Source: Clostridia bacterium
GTDB taxonomy: Bacteria > Bacillota > Clostridia > Oscillospirales > RGIG8002
Length of the DNA: 36,691 bases
Reading direction: 5' to 3'
Assembly (NCBI GenBank): GCA_017616855.1
Contig: JAFZXI010000079.1
Location: 1 to 36,691 of the forward strand
Part shown: positions 16,410 to 24,625 of the stretch, piece by piece
Layout of the letters: the number at the start of each line of letters is the position of its first letter
Numbering within the stretch: position 1 is the stretch's first letter
Notes under the pieces: generated by a model
What the model was told of the DNA's origin: nothing
What the model saw: only the letters and a program-made list of their open reading frames with translations
Databases searched by the model: none
Translations under genes and position numbers: made by a program

Positions 16410-17510
16410 ATGAAGATAGGAATTATCGGTCTGCCGAACGTCGGCAAGTCGACGCTTTTCAACGCCCTCGTAGGCGGCGGAGCGGAAGCGGCGAACTACC
16501 CCTTCTGCACCATCGAGCCGAACGTCGGCGTCGTGCCGGTGCCGGACGCGCGCCTGGACAAGCTTACGGAGATGTATTCGCCCGTCAAGACGACGCCCGC
16601 GACCGTGGAGTTCGTGGACATCGCCGGCATCGTCAAAGGCGCCTCCGCGGGCGAAGGACTCGGCAACAAGTTCCTTTCGCATATCCGCGAGGTGGACGCC
16701 CTCGTGCACACCGTCCGCTGCTTTGAGGACGAAAACATAACCCACGTCAGCGCGTCGGTCGACCCCGTCGCGGACAGCGAAACGATAAACATCGAGCTTA
16801 TCCTCGCCGATCTCGAAGTGCTCGAGCGCCGCATAGACAAGACCGCGAAGGCGCTGAAGGGCGGCGACAAGAAGTTCGAGAAGGAATACGAGCTGCTCAA
16901 GCGCCTCGAAAAGCACCTTTCCGACGGCCTGCCCGCACGTTCCTTCGAGTGCGACCCGGACGAGCGCGCGGTGATCGAGACCGTCTCGCTCCTGTCGCTC
17001 AAGCCCGTCATCTATGCAGCGAACATGAGCGAAGCCGACTTCTCCGGCGGCATCGAAAACAACGCCGGCTACCGCGCCCTGCGCGAAACGGCGGAGCGCG
17101 AGCACGCGGGCATCATTCCCGTCTGCGCGAAGCTGGAGCAGGACCTCAACGCCTTCGACGACCCCGAGGAGCGGCAGATGTTCCTCGAGGAGATTGGACT
17201 TGAGGAATCCGGCCTCAACCGCCTCATTCGCGAGTGCTACGCGCTGCTCGGCTACATATCCTACTTCACCGCCGGCCAGCCGGAGGTCCGCGCCTGGACG
17301 ATAACGAAGGGCACGAAAGCCCCCGACGCCGCGGGCAAGATCCACACCGACTTCAAACGCGGCTTCATCCGCGCCGAGATAGTGTCTTACGAAGACCTGA
17401 TCGCCTGCGGCAGCATCGCCGCCGCGCGCGAAAAGGGACTTTACCGCAGCGAGGGCAAAGACTACGTCGTCCGCGACGGCGACGTGATACTGTTCAGGTT
17501 CAACGTCTGA
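16410..17510 (+). CDS. ychF: Ribosome-associated GTPase/ATPase YchF (Obg family)
   Basis: 366 aa, the usual YchF length. A translation-associated nucleotide hydrolase that favours ATP in characterised members. Residues 7-14 are GLPNVGKS (P-loop), followed by the switch region FVDIAGIVKGASAGEGLGN. The G4 position carries NMSE (205-208) instead of NKxD, the signature behind YchF's relaxed nucleotide preference. A coiled-coil insert (about 130-170) and a C-terminal TGS domain ending VVRDGDVILFRFNV complete the family layout. The start follows AAGGAAGTG. The TGA overlaps the ATG of the next gene by one base, implying translational coupling to a membrane protein. Confidence 0.96.
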   Translation: MKIGIIGLPNVGKSTLFNALVGGGAEAANYPFCTIEPNVGVVPVPDARLDKLTEMYSPVKTTPATVEFVDIAGIVKGASAGEGLGNKFLSHIREVDALVHTVRCFEDENITHVSASVDPVADSETINIELILADLEVLERRIDKTAKALKGGDKKFEKEYELLKRLEKHLSDGLPARSFECDPDERAVIETVSLLSLKPVIYAANMSEADFSGGIENNAGYRALRETAEREHAGIIPVCAKLEQDLNAFDDPEERQMFLEEIGLEESGLNRLIRECYALLGYISYFTAGQPEVRAWTITKGTKAPDAAGKIHTDFKRGFIRAEIVSYEDLIACGSIAAAREKGLYRSEGKDYVVRDGDVILFRFNV

Positions 17511-18259
17511 TGAAAAACGAAATATCCGGCATCTTTTTCAAACGCGCCGACCCCGGCAGGATAAAGCTTTACGACACCCTGCGCGGATTCATGATGATCC
17601 TCGTGATCATTTTCCACACCGCGTTCGATCTCTATTGGGTGTTCGGCAAGGACTTCGGCTTCCTGCATATCGTGGACGCGCCCTTCGTGCTTTTCCTGCG
17701 CGATTTCTTCGCCGTCTGCTTCATAATCCTTTCGGGCATCTGCACGAACTATTCGCGCAACCCGCTGCGGCGCGGAATAATAATCTTCCTGTTCGGGCTG
17801 ATCGTAACGCTCGGCTCGGCGCTCGTGACGCCGAGTATGACGGTGCGCTACGGGATACTCAGCTTGATAGGAACGGCGATGATAATCGTCGCGATAATGC
17901 GCCCGTTCCACGCGCAGGTGAATTCGCTTTTCGGAGCCGCGGTCGCGCTCGCTGCGTTTTTCGCGACGGTGTTCGTTTTCCCGATAGAAGTGAGCTTCAA
18001 GCATCTGTATTTCCTCGGCTTCGTGACGCCGGACTTCGTCAGCGGCGATTTCTATCCGCTTATCCCGTATTACTTCGCGTTCCTCTTCGGGCACTTCATC
18101 GGCAGGTGGCTGAAGGAGAAGGAATACGACGTGAAATACGGCGGGCTGGATATAAAACCGCTTTCCTTCGTCGGCCGCAACAGCGTGTATTTCTACCTTT
18201 TGCACCAGCCGATCGCCTACGGCATCTGCTGGCTGCTTTTCACGAAGTTGGGACTATAG
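17510..18259 (+). CDS. Polytopic membrane protein, HGSNAT/DUF1624-like acyltransferase family
   Basis: 249 aa, with about seven hydrophobic segments. The opening RIKLYDTLRGFMMILVIIFHTAFD carries the conserved Arg-Gly and an intramembrane His typical of DUF1624 / heparan-alpha-glucosaminide acetyltransferase-like proteins. The last segment NSVYFYLLHQPIAYGI has the family's terminal His. These are thought to move acyl groups across the membrane onto sugars, but the substrate here is unknown. The ATG overlaps the ychF stop codon (TGATG); a longer frame upstream is the out-of-frame shadow of ychF. Followed by a terminator. Confidence 0.75.
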   Translation: MKNEISGIFFKRADPGRIKLYDTLRGFMMILVIIFHTAFDLYWVFGKDFGFLHIVDAPFVLFLRDFFAVCFIILSGICTNYSRNPLRRGIIIFLFGLIVTLGSALVTPSMTVRYGILSLIGTAMIIVAIMRPFHAQVNSLFGAAVALAAFFATVFVFPIEVSFKHLYFLGFVTPDFVSGDFYPLIPYYFAFLFGHFIGRWLKEKEYDVKYGGLDIKPLSFVGRNSVYFYLLHQPIAYGICWLLFTKLGL

Positions 18260-18281
18260 AGGACAATAATAAAACCGCAAA

Positions 18282-18310
18282 CAGCGCCGCCCGGGAGGGC
18301 GGCGCTTTCC
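18282..18310. terminator. Terminator between convergent genes
   Basis: AGCGCCGCCC / GGGCGGCGCT with loop GGGA, then TTCCTTT. It lies between the plus-strand membrane gene (ends 18259) and the minus-strand gene ending at 18313. Confidence 0.75.
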
Positions 18311-18312
18311 TT

Positions 18313-18570
18313 TCATCTTCTCTTTCTCCTCGGCTTCGGCGGGCAGTCGTAGTTGACGAGGATCGCGTCCTCGCCGATCTTCTCGATCGCGCACCAGGGT
18401 ATGACGTACTCCTCGCGGGAGAAGAAGGGAAGGGGCGAGCCCGCGGGCACGATAACGTCGACGATCCTGCCAGAGTCGCACTCGATCCGCAGGTCCCCGA
18501 CGAAGCCGAGACGCTCGCCGTTGCGCGTGTTTATGACTTCCTTGCAGCGTAATTCCGTCAGCTTGTGCAT
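18313..18570 (-). CDS. YlmC/YmxH family PRC-barrel protein
   Basis: 85 aa. It matches the short YlmC/YmxH family found mainly in spore-forming Firmicutes: LTELRCKEVINTRNGERLG, DLRIECDSGRI, VPAG and the REEYVIPWCAIEKIGEDAILV strand pattern of a PRC barrel. The molecular role of the family is not established. The C-terminus is a basic tail (PPKPRRKRR). The ATG at 18570 is chosen because AACGGAGG precedes it on the minus strand and MHKLTELR is the family N-terminus; the longer frame upstream has no support. Divergent from rpsB. Confidence 0.85.
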   Translation of the reverse strand: MHKLTELRCKEVINTRNGERLGFVGDLRIECDSGRIVDVIVPAGSPLPFFSREEYVIPWCAIEKIGEDAILVNYDCPPKPRRKRR

Positions 18571-18639
18571 GTTTGCGTACCTCCGTTTCGGATAATCGCG
18601 CGAAAGCGCAAAAAAATGCCGTTTTTTCGAAAAAAACTC

Positions 18640-18668
18640 TTGCATTTCAAACGGGTTTGTGATAATAT
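18640..18668 (+). promoter_or_regulatory. Promoter of rpsB-tsf
   Basis: TTGCAT (18640-18645), a 17-nt spacer and TAATAT (18663-18668) within GATAATATAT. The leader to the rpsB start is about 95 nt. Confidence 0.6.
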
Positions 18669-18695
18669 ATATCAGCAATTCGCACGCCGTATGCG

Positions 18696-18732
18696 ATTTT
18701 GTCGGTGCCGGAGCTGATTCCGGTCACAAAAT
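18696..18732 (+). promoter_or_regulatory. Stem-loop in the rpsB leader, candidate r-protein binding site
   Basis: The outer stem ATTTTGT/ACAAAAT and inner stem CCGGA/TCCGG are separated by an asymmetric internal loop (CGGTG opposite TC), with loop GCTGAT. It lies 24 nt upstream of the AAGGAGG of rpsB. Ribosomal protein operons are often autoregulated through such leaders; a role for this one is inferred. Confidence 0.45.
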
Positions 18733-18769
18733 TATGGTACGGCGGAGGAAAAACCAAGGAGGAAAAATT

Positions 18770-19813
18770 ATGTCAACAGTAGTATCCATGAAGCAGCTTC
18801 TGGAAGCGGGCGTCCATTTCGGACATCAGACCAGACGCTGGAACCCCAAGATGGCGCAGTACATCTTCACCGAGAGAAACGGCATCTACATCATCGACCT
18901 TCAGAAGACCGTCAAGAAGATCGAAGAAGCTTACGATTTCGTCCGCGAGATCTCCGCTAACGGCGGCACCGTTCTCTTTGTCGGTACTAAGAAGCAGGCC
19001 CAGGATTCCATCAGGGAAGAGGCCGAAAGATCCGGCATGTATTACGTCAACGCCCGTTGGCTCGGCGGCATGATCACCAACTTCACGACCATCCGCCGCA
19101 GAGTAGACCGCCTTTCCAACTTGCGCAAGATGCAGGAGGACGGCACTTTCGATCTGCTCCCCAAGAAAGAAGTCATCAAGCTCAACCTTGAGATAGAGAA
19201 GCTCGAGAAGTTCCTCGGCGGCATCAAGGACATGAAGAAGCTGCCTTCCGCGCTCTTCATCGTCGACCCCCGCAAGGAACACATGGCGCTCGCCGAAGCG
19301 AAGAAGCTCGGCATTCCGGTTGTCGCGATCGTTGACACGAACTGCGATCCTGACGCCGTCGACTACGTCATTCCCGGCAACGACGACGCTATCAGAGCCG
19401 TCAAGCTCATCTCCGAGATAATCGGCAACGCCATCCTCGAGGGCAGACAGGGCACTTCCATGGCGGAAGCGACCGAAGAGGCCTCCGTTGCGCAGGGCGA
19501 AGCCAAGGAAGCCGTCCCCTTCGTGATGGCTGAAGAAGACAAGGTCAAGGTCGAGACCCCCAAGGCCGCGCCGAAGGCCGCCAAGACCGAGAAGCCCCTC
19601 ATGGCCGCGATAATCGGCGAAGAGACCACCCTGGTCGCCAAGGAAGCGAAGAAGCCCGCCGTCCGCCGCACCGTCAAGAAGGCGGAAGCCGTCGCTGAGG
19701 AACCCAAGGCCGAAGAAGTCAAGGCCGAAGAGCCCGCGAAGAAGCCCGTCCGCCGCACCACCAAGAAGGCGGAGCCCAAGGCCGAAGAGAAGGCCGAGGA
19801 AAAGGCCGAGTAA
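18770..19813 (+). CDS. rpsB: 30S ribosomal protein S2 with long Lys/Glu/Ala-rich C-terminal tail
   Basis: 347 aa, against about 230-260 for most S2 proteins. Residues 1 to about 225 are canonical: [27 protein letters not shown]-like [38 protein letters not shown] and VDTNCDPD. Residues from about 226 to 347 form a low-complexity tail alternating KKAEA, PKAEE, PVRR and KKPVRRT blocks, ending EEKAEEKAE. The start is fixed by AAGGAGGAAAAATT ATG and by the family N-terminus; the longer frame upstream crosses the promoter. Co-transcribed with tsf, the normal arrangement. Confidence 0.97.
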   Translation: MSTVVSMKQLLEAGVHFGHQTRRWNPKMAQYIFTERNGIYIIDLQKTVKKIEEAYDFVREISANGGTVLFVGTKKQAQDSIREEAERSGMYYVNARWLGGMITNFTTIRRRVDRLSNLRKMQEDGTFDLLPKKEVIKLNLEIEKLEKFLGGIKDMKKLPSALFIVDPRKEHMALAEAKKLGIPVVAIVDTNCDPDAVDYVIPGNDDAIRAVKLISEIIGNAILEGRQGTSMAEATEEASVAQGEAKEAVPFVMAEEDKVKVETPKAAPKAAKTEKPLMAAIIGEETTLVAKEAKKPAVRRTVKKAEAVAEEPKAEEVKAEEPAKKPVRRTTKKAEPKAEEKAEEKAE

Positions 19814-19826
19814 TCAAACAAGTTCG

Positions 19827-19855
19827 TGATACCCGGCAAGCTTATTGTCGGGTAT
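19827..19855 (+). ncRNA. Strong hairpin between rpsB and tsf
   Basis: GATACCCGGCAA / TTGTCGGGTATC pair over 12 positions with one G-U and loop GCTTA. No U-tract follows (next is GACTATATTTAGG), so it is not a classical terminator. It could be a processing site, an mRNA stabiliser, or a device setting the rpsB:tsf ratio. Confidence 0.5.
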
Positions 19856-19881
19856 CGACTATATTTAGGAGGAAAATGATT

Positions 19882-20796
19882 ATGGCATTCACTGCGAAAG
19901 ACGTTGCACTGCTCAGAGAAAAGACCGGCTGCGGTATGATGGACTGCAAAAAGGCCCTTACCGAGTCTGACGGCGATATGGAAAAAGCGATAGAGTACCT
20001 TCGTGAAAAGGGCATAGCTGCCGCCGAAAAGAAGGCGAGCAGAATCGCCGCCGAAGGCATCATCGGCTCCTACGTTTCCGAGGACGGCAAGGTTGCCGCG
20101 CTCGTCGAAGTCAACAGCGAGACCGACTTCGTCGCCAAGAACGCCGGTTTCCAGGAGTTCGTCAAGGCCGTTGCCGCCACCGTCGGCAAGAACGCTCCCG
20201 CGGACGTCGAAGCGCTCGGCGCTATGACGATTGACGGCGGCGACATGACTGTCACCGACGCTCTCCGCGAAAAGATCCTCACCATCGGTGAGAAGCTCAC
20301 CATCCGCCGCTTCGTCCGTTACGAAGGACACGTCGTCACCTATATCCACGGCGGCGGCACCATCGGCGTCATGGTCAACCTTGACACCGACGACGCGACC
20401 TTCGCGAAGCAGGATTGCGTTCTTATGGCTAAGGACGTCGCGATGCAGATTGCCGCGATGAGCCCCACCTTCCTCGATAAGGCCTCCGTTCCCGCGGAGT
20501 TCATCGAGAAAGAGAAGGAGATCCTTCTCGCTCAGGCGATCAACGAGGGCAAGCCCCAGAACATCGCCGAGAAGATGGTCATGGGCCGTATCGCGAAGTA
20601 TTACAAGGATATCTGCCTGCTCGAACAGGCGTTCGTCAAGAACGACGAGATCAACGTCGACACCTTCATCAAGAACACCGCCAAAGAGCTCGGCGCCGCC
20701 GTCTCCGTCAAGGAGTTCGTCCGCCTCGAGAAGGGCGAGGGTCTTGAGAAGCGCGAAGACAACTTTGCCGCCGAAGTCGCCGGCATGGTCAAATAA
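19882..20796 (+). CDS. tsf: Translation elongation factor Ts
   Basis: 304 aa. It is the guanine nucleotide exchange factor for EF-Tu. The N-terminal UBA-like domain MAFTAKDVALLREKTGCGMMDCKKAL contains the EF-Tu-contacting LREKTG.GMMDCKKAL motif; the core carries VNSETDFVAKN. Two in-frame ATGs exist. AGGAGG (19867-19872) is 3 nt from the first (19876) and 9 nt from the second (19882), and the second gives the family N-terminus MAFTAKD, so 19882 is chosen. It follows rpsB by 68 nt across a hairpin and is closed by a terminator. Confidence 0.97.
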   Translation: MAFTAKDVALLREKTGCGMMDCKKALTESDGDMEKAIEYLREKGIAAAEKKASRIAAEGIIGSYVSEDGKVAALVEVNSETDFVAKNAGFQEFVKAVAATVGKNAPADVEALGAMTIDGGDMTVTDALREKILTIGEKLTIRRFVRYEGHVVTYIHGGGTIGVMVNLDTDDATFAKQDCVLMAKDVAMQIAAMSPTFLDKASVPAEFIEKEKEILLAQAINEGKPQNIAEKMVMGRIAKYYKDICLLEQAFVKNDEINVDTFIKNTAKELGAAVSVKEFVRLEKGEGLEKREDNFAAEVAGMVK

Positions 20797-20809
20797 TCAG
20801 ATTTACGCC

Positions 20810-20841
20810 AAACACCGACCGGTCACCCGGTCGGTGTTTTT
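20810..20841 (+). terminator. Intrinsic terminator after tsf
   Basis: AAACACCGACCG / CGGTCGGTGTTT with loop GTCACC, then TT. The next gene starts only about 18 nt later with no room for its own promoter, so it probably depends on read-through. Confidence 0.85.
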
Positions 20842-20859
20842 GCAAATACGGGGGAAGTT

Positions 20860-21504
20860 ATGAAATACAGATACGTCCTTTTCGACCTTGACGGCACGCT
20901 TACGGAGTCCGCGCCGGGCATAACCAACGCCGCCGCGTACGCGCTCAAAGCTTTCGGCGTCGACGCGAAGCCGTCCGAGCTGGAGTTCTTCGTCGGCCCG
21001 CCGCTGCTGGGTTCGTTCATGCGCTGCGGGCTTACGGAAGCGCAGGCGCGGGAGGCGATAGACGTCTACCGCGACTATTACGTCGCGCGCGGAATGTTCG
21101 AGAACACGCCGTACGACGGAGTCGAAGACATGCTGCGCCGCCTGCGCGAAGCGGGCGCCGAGCTTATAGTCGCAACCTCGAAACCGGAGCCGTTCTCCGT
21201 GCAGATCCTCGAGCGCTTCGGGCTTGCGGGTTATTTTTCCGTTATCGCCGGCAGCACGCTCGACGAAACGCGCACGGAGAAACCGGACGTCATCGAATAC
21301 GCGCTCGCTTCCGCGGGAGTGACCGACAGAAGCGCCGCGATAATGGTCGGAGACCGCAGTTACGACGTCGACGGAGCGAAAGCGACGGGACTCGACGCCA
21401 TGGGGGTGCTTTACGGATACGGCTCCGCGGAGGAGTTCAAGGAGGCGGAATACGTCGCTTCCTCACCCTCCGAAGTTGCGGATATATTGCTCCGCGCATC
21501 TTGA
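20860..21504 (+). CDS. HAD-superfamily phosphatase (phosphoglycolate phosphatase-like)
   Basis: 214 aa. A HAD subfamily I hydrolase with an alpha-helical cap. Motif I is FDLDGTLTES (nucleophile Asp9, acid/base Asp11), motif II is ATSKPE, and the motif III/IV region is KPDVIEYAL then MVGDRSYDVDGAKATG. The layout and GVLYGYGS ending match Gph/PpaX-like enzymes, but the substrate cannot be read from the sequence. GGGGGAAG precedes the ATG. Its TGA stop lies inside the -35 element of the next gene's promoter. Confidence 0.88.
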   Translation: MKYRYVLFDLDGTLTESAPGITNAAAYALKAFGVDAKPSELEFFVGPPLLGSFMRCGLTEAQAREAIDVYRDYYVARGMFENTPYDGVEDMLRRLREAGAELIVATSKPEPFSVQILERFGLAGYFSVIAGSTLDETRTEKPDVIEYALASAGVTDRSAAIMVGDRSYDVDGAKATGLDAMGVLYGYGSAEEFKEAEYVASSPSEVADILLRAS

Positions 21505-21529
21505 CATTTCGGCGCGAAGATGCTACAAT
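21501..21529 (+). promoter_or_regulatory. Promoter of the first dockerin-SGNH gene
   Basis: TTGACA (21501-21506), 17 nt, TACAAT (21524-21529), close to consensus. It overlaps the stop codon of the HAD gene. Confidence 0.8.
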
Positions 21530-21555
21530 TATGATGAAATGGAGGTATGTCACCC

Positions 21556-22995
21556 ATGTTTATGAAAGTTATGGCGATGATACTTACTTTGCTGCCGGTA
21601 ATAGCGATTGTTTCGTGCATGTTCCCGTTTCATACGCTTGCCGCGGCAGAAGCTCTTATAGGCGATATTGACAAAGACGGCGACATCACGGTTTCCGATT
21701 CGCTCGGTGCCCTTCGCGCCGCCGCGGGACTGAAGCAGTACAGCGCGGAAGACGTCCCGGTCTATGACGTTACCGGCGACAGGGAAGTCGGCGTTGACGA
21801 CGCGCTCGGTCTGCTCCGCAGCGCCGTCGGCATAAGTGACGGCGACTACGGTTACGCCGGAGTCGAGCTTTCGTTCGCGCCCAACGCGGACGCGCTCGGT
21901 TACAAGTATACGCAGCAGTCGATAGATAACGCGATCGTTTCGCAGGGCGACACCGCCAAGCTCGCGAGAGTTATGCAGCGCGCCGCCGACGGCGGACGCG
22001 TCAACGTAGTGGTCCTCGGCGGTTCGATAACCGCCGGCTCCTCTGCGACCGAAACACAGAACCGTTACGCGAACCGCGTAACAAGCTGGTGGAAGGAGAA
22101 CTTCCCGCAGGGAAAAATCAACCTTTTCAATATGGGTATCGGCGCGACCGGCAGTATGCTCGGCGTCCACCGTCTCGAGGACGATGTTTTGAGCAGAAAA
22201 CCCGATTTCCTCATCGTTGAATTCGCGATCAACGACAGCGACAGCGATTATCAGTATTATGAAGGCATCATTCGCCGCGTCCTCGCCAACGATCCCGAAA
22301 CTGCCGTGATTATGCTCTTCATGCAGGATCAGTCCGGCTGGAACACACAGAACACCGAGATTCCGATTGGCAACTACTATCGACTCCCGATGATAAGCTA
22401 CCGCGACGCGACAAATCCGCTTATCAAAGCCGGAACGATAAAGTGGACCGATATTTCCCCCGATAACATCCATCCGAACGACGTCGGACACGGAATGGTC
22501 GCTTCGCTCATTACTTCCTATCTCGACGGCGTAAAGGCGAAGTATGACAGACTCTCCAGGGTCATTCCCGCGTTCCCGACCTCTCCGCTTTATTCGGACA
22601 GATACGATAACGCGAAGCTCTGGATGGGCGGCACGCTCGCGCCCACTCAGCTCGGCGGCTGGAGCGTTGAGCCCAATGGCGGCACCTTCTATCACCTGAA
22701 GGGCGCGTGGACTATTTCCAAGAAGGGCAAGGCGATGAAGTTCACGGCGACCTTCAGAGAGCTCAATATACTCTACTGGAGATTCATGCCGGAGAACAAT
22801 CCGAACGCGGGCAAGATAAAGGTCAGCGTTGACGGAGGCGCCGCGATCGAGCTTAATGCGCTTATTGAAAGCGGCGGCTGGGGCAACTATCTCGCCAAGG
22901 AGCACATCTACGATTCCGACGAACCCGCGGAGCACGAGATTACCTTCACCTACGTGGGCGGTAACTTCACGCTTTCCGGATTGATGCTTTCCTGA
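21556..22995 (+). CDS. Secreted dockerin-SGNH/GDSL hydrolase, paralogue 1
   Basis: 479 aa. A signal peptide (about 1-31) is followed at once by a type I-like dockerin (about 34-92) with two calcium loops, DIDKDGDITVSD and DVTGDREVGVDD. The SGNH hydrolase domain has Ser157 in GGSITAG, the GIGATGS block, Asn226 in FAINDSD, and Asp303/His306 in DNIHPND. A C-terminal beta-rich module (about 345-479) may bind carbohydrate. Probably a carbohydrate esterase, such as an acetyl xylan esterase, docked to a cohesin scaffold; the substrate is inferred from family habit. Of three in-frame ATGs (21547, 21556, 21562), 21556 sits 9 nt from GGAGGT, whereas 21547 abuts it. Confidence 0.88.
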   Translation: MFMKVMAMILTLLPVIAIVSCMFPFHTLAAAEALIGDIDKDGDITVSDSLGALRAAAGLKQYSAEDVPVYDVTGDREVGVDDALGLLRSAVGISDGDYGYAGVELSFAPNADALGYKYTQQSIDNAIVSQGDTAKLARVMQRAADGGRVNVVVLGGSITAGSSATETQNRYANRVTSWWKENFPQGKINLFNMGIGATGSMLGVHRLEDDVLSRKPDFLIVEFAINDSDSDYQYYEGIIRRVLANDPETAVIMLFMQDQSGWNTQNTEIPIGNYYRLPMISYRDATNPLIKAGTIKWTDISPDNIHPNDVGHGMVASLITSYLDGVKAKYDRLSRVIPAFPTSPLYSDRYDNAKLWMGGTLAPTQLGGWSVEPNGGTFYHLKGAWTISKKGKAMKFTATFRELNILYWRFMPENNPNAGKIKVSVDGGAAIELNALIESGGWGNYLAKEHIYDSDEPAEHEITFTYVGGNFTLSGLMLS

Positions 22996-23011
22996 TTGAT
23001 AAACAACTTGT

Positions 23012-23034
23012 GGAAGCGGCAGTTTTGCCGCTTT
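23012..23034 (+). terminator. Weak hairpin between SGNH genes 1 and 2
   Basis: AAGCGGCA / TGCCGCTT with loop GTTT, followed by TCACGTTCTCTT rather than a clean U-tract. It may be a weak or partial terminator; no separate promoter for gene 2 is obvious. Confidence 0.4.
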
Positions 23035-23069
23035 CACGTTCTCTTATTCCGTAATATGAGGAGCGTTTT

Positions 23070-24491
23070 ATGAAATACACTGCCACTTTGCTTGTACTCA
23101 CACTGCTGCTCACGCTGATTGCCGGGGTTTTCCCGCTTTCATCGTCGGCGGAGGGCGAATCCCTCATCGGCGACGTCGACAATGACGGCGCCGTGACCGC
23201 TTCCGACTCGCTGCTTACGCTTCGCGTCGCCGCGGGGCTCGGGACGTATATACCGGAGTCTTTGCCCGTTTTCGACGTTACCGGCGATAAGGCAATCGGA
23301 GTTGACGACGCGGTCGGAATAATGCGCTGCAGCTTAGGCATGACCGGCAGCTTCGGATACGACGGCGTAGAGGTCGCTTACAAGCCCAACACCGTCGCGA
23401 AGAAGTACGGCGTCACCCAGGAAATATTCAATAACGTCCTCGTTTCCGCGGGCAATACCGCAAAGCTTGCCGGAGTAATGGAAAAGGCCGCGCGCGGAGA
23501 AACGATAAACGTCGTTACTCTCGGCGGTTCGATCACCTACGGACTTTACGCCTCGACCTCGCAGAAATGTTGGGCTTATCTGACTTATAAGTGGTGGACG
23601 GAAAACTTCCCGAAGGCGCGCGTTAACTACCATAACGTAGGCATAAGCGGCACGAGCAGCATTCTCGGCGTCCACCGTCTCGCCGACGACGTCATCGCGA
23701 AGAATCCCGACTTCGTCGTCGTTGAGTTTTCGGTAAACGACACAATGGAGGATTATCCTTATTACGAAGGAATAATCCGTAATCTTGCGGTAAACTGTCC
23801 TAACGCGGCGGTAATAATGTTCTTTACCATCTGCCAGAGCGGTTGGACGATGCAGGATACCGAAATCCCGATCGGCAGCCACTATGAAGTTGCTATGATA
23901 AGCGGCGCGAACGCCGTCAACGGCTTGCTTTCCGCGCATGCGATGACCTGGTCGGAGTTCGGCACGGACGACGCGCATCCGACCGACAAAGGACATGAGA
24001 TATACGCCTCTCTGATTAACTCTTACCTCGCCTGCGTAAAGACGAAATATACGAAGCTTTCCAAAGTCGTGCCGCAGGTTCCGGAGCCGCTTTACGGCGA
24101 CCGCTACGCGAACGCTAAGCTTTATATGGGCGGAACGCTCGCCGCCGATAAGCTCGGTATCTGGACGGTGGATAAAAACTATCAGACCTCGCATTTCAAT
24201 CACCTCAAGGGCGCGTGGCTCGCCACGAGAAAAGGAACTATGGAGTTCACCGCAACCTTCAAGGAGGTAAACCTGCTCTATATGAGATGGAAAACTGACG
24301 CGAACGCGGGAGCGATCGACGTCAAAGTTGACGGAACGCTCGTCGCGACGGTGGACGGCAACTTCAACGACGGCTGGGGCGACCACCTCTATTACGTTAC
24401 AGTGTTCAAAGAGGACGAGCCGGCGGAGCATAAAATAACCTTCACCGGAAAGGGCGGAAACTTCACCCTTGCGGGCATAATGTTCTCGTGA
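23070..24491 (+). CDS. Secreted dockerin-SGNH/GDSL hydrolase, paralogue 2
   Basis: 473 aa. Same layout as the gene upstream: signal peptide (MKYTATLLVLTLLLTLIAGV, to about residue 28), dockerin with loops DVDNDGAVTASD and DVTGDKAIGVDD, then the SGNH domain with Ser154 in GGSITYG, Asn223 in FSVNDTM and Asp300/His303 in DDAHPTD, and a C-terminal beta module. Block II reads GISGTSS where paralogues 1 and 3 have GIGATGS, and GGSITYGL replaces GGSITAGS, so substrate preference may differ. ATGAGGAG precedes the start. It is probably read from the promoter at 21501, and it ends at a strong terminator. Confidence 0.87.
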   Translation: MKYTATLLVLTLLLTLIAGVFPLSSSAEGESLIGDVDNDGAVTASDSLLTLRVAAGLGTYIPESLPVFDVTGDKAIGVDDAVGIMRCSLGMTGSFGYDGVEVAYKPNTVAKKYGVTQEIFNNVLVSAGNTAKLAGVMEKAARGETINVVTLGGSITYGLYASTSQKCWAYLTYKWWTENFPKARVNYHNVGISGTSSILGVHRLADDVIAKNPDFVVVEFSVNDTMEDYPYYEGIIRNLAVNCPNAAVIMFFTICQSGWTMQDTEIPIGSHYEVAMISGANAVNGLLSAHAMTWSEFGTDDAHPTDKGHEIYASLINSYLACVKTKYTKLSKVVPQVPEPLYGDRYANAKLYMGGTLAADKLGIWTVDKNYQTSHFNHLKGAWLATRKGTMEFTATFKEVNLLYMRWKTDANAGAIDVKVDGTLVATVDGNFNDGWGDHLYYVTVFKEDEPAEHKITFTGKGGNFTLAGIMFS

Positions 24492-24501
24492 TAAAAAACA
24501 G

Positions 24502-24532
24502 AAACGGCAGGACCGCGGTCCTGCCGTTTTTT
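24502..24532 (+). terminator. Intrinsic terminator after SGNH paralogue 2
   Basis: The near-perfect palindrome AAACGGCAGGAC / GTCCTGCCGTTT around CGCG is followed by TTT. Confidence 0.9.
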
Positions 24533-24556
24533 ATTGCAAATAAACGTCTTTGACGA

Positions 24557-24585
24557 TTGACACGCGGACGCTTTAGTGATAGAAT
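24557..24585 (+). promoter_or_regulatory. Promoter of SGNH paralogue 3
   Basis: TTGACA (24557-24562), 17 nt, TAGAAT (24580-24585). About 35 nt of leader. Confidence 0.75.
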
Positions 24586-24625
24586 AAAGATGATGAAAGA
24601 ATATCTTTTTCCAGAGGTGACGATT

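Noticed and set aside
17234-17509. N-terminal extension of the membrane acyltransferase-like gene
   Set aside because: It overlaps ychF out of frame and is Arg/His-rich; the hydrophobic family N-terminus begins at 17510.
18659-18769. N-terminal extension of rpsB
   Set aside because: The region contains the -10 and a leader hairpin, and the family N-terminus plus AAGGAGG fix the start at 18770.
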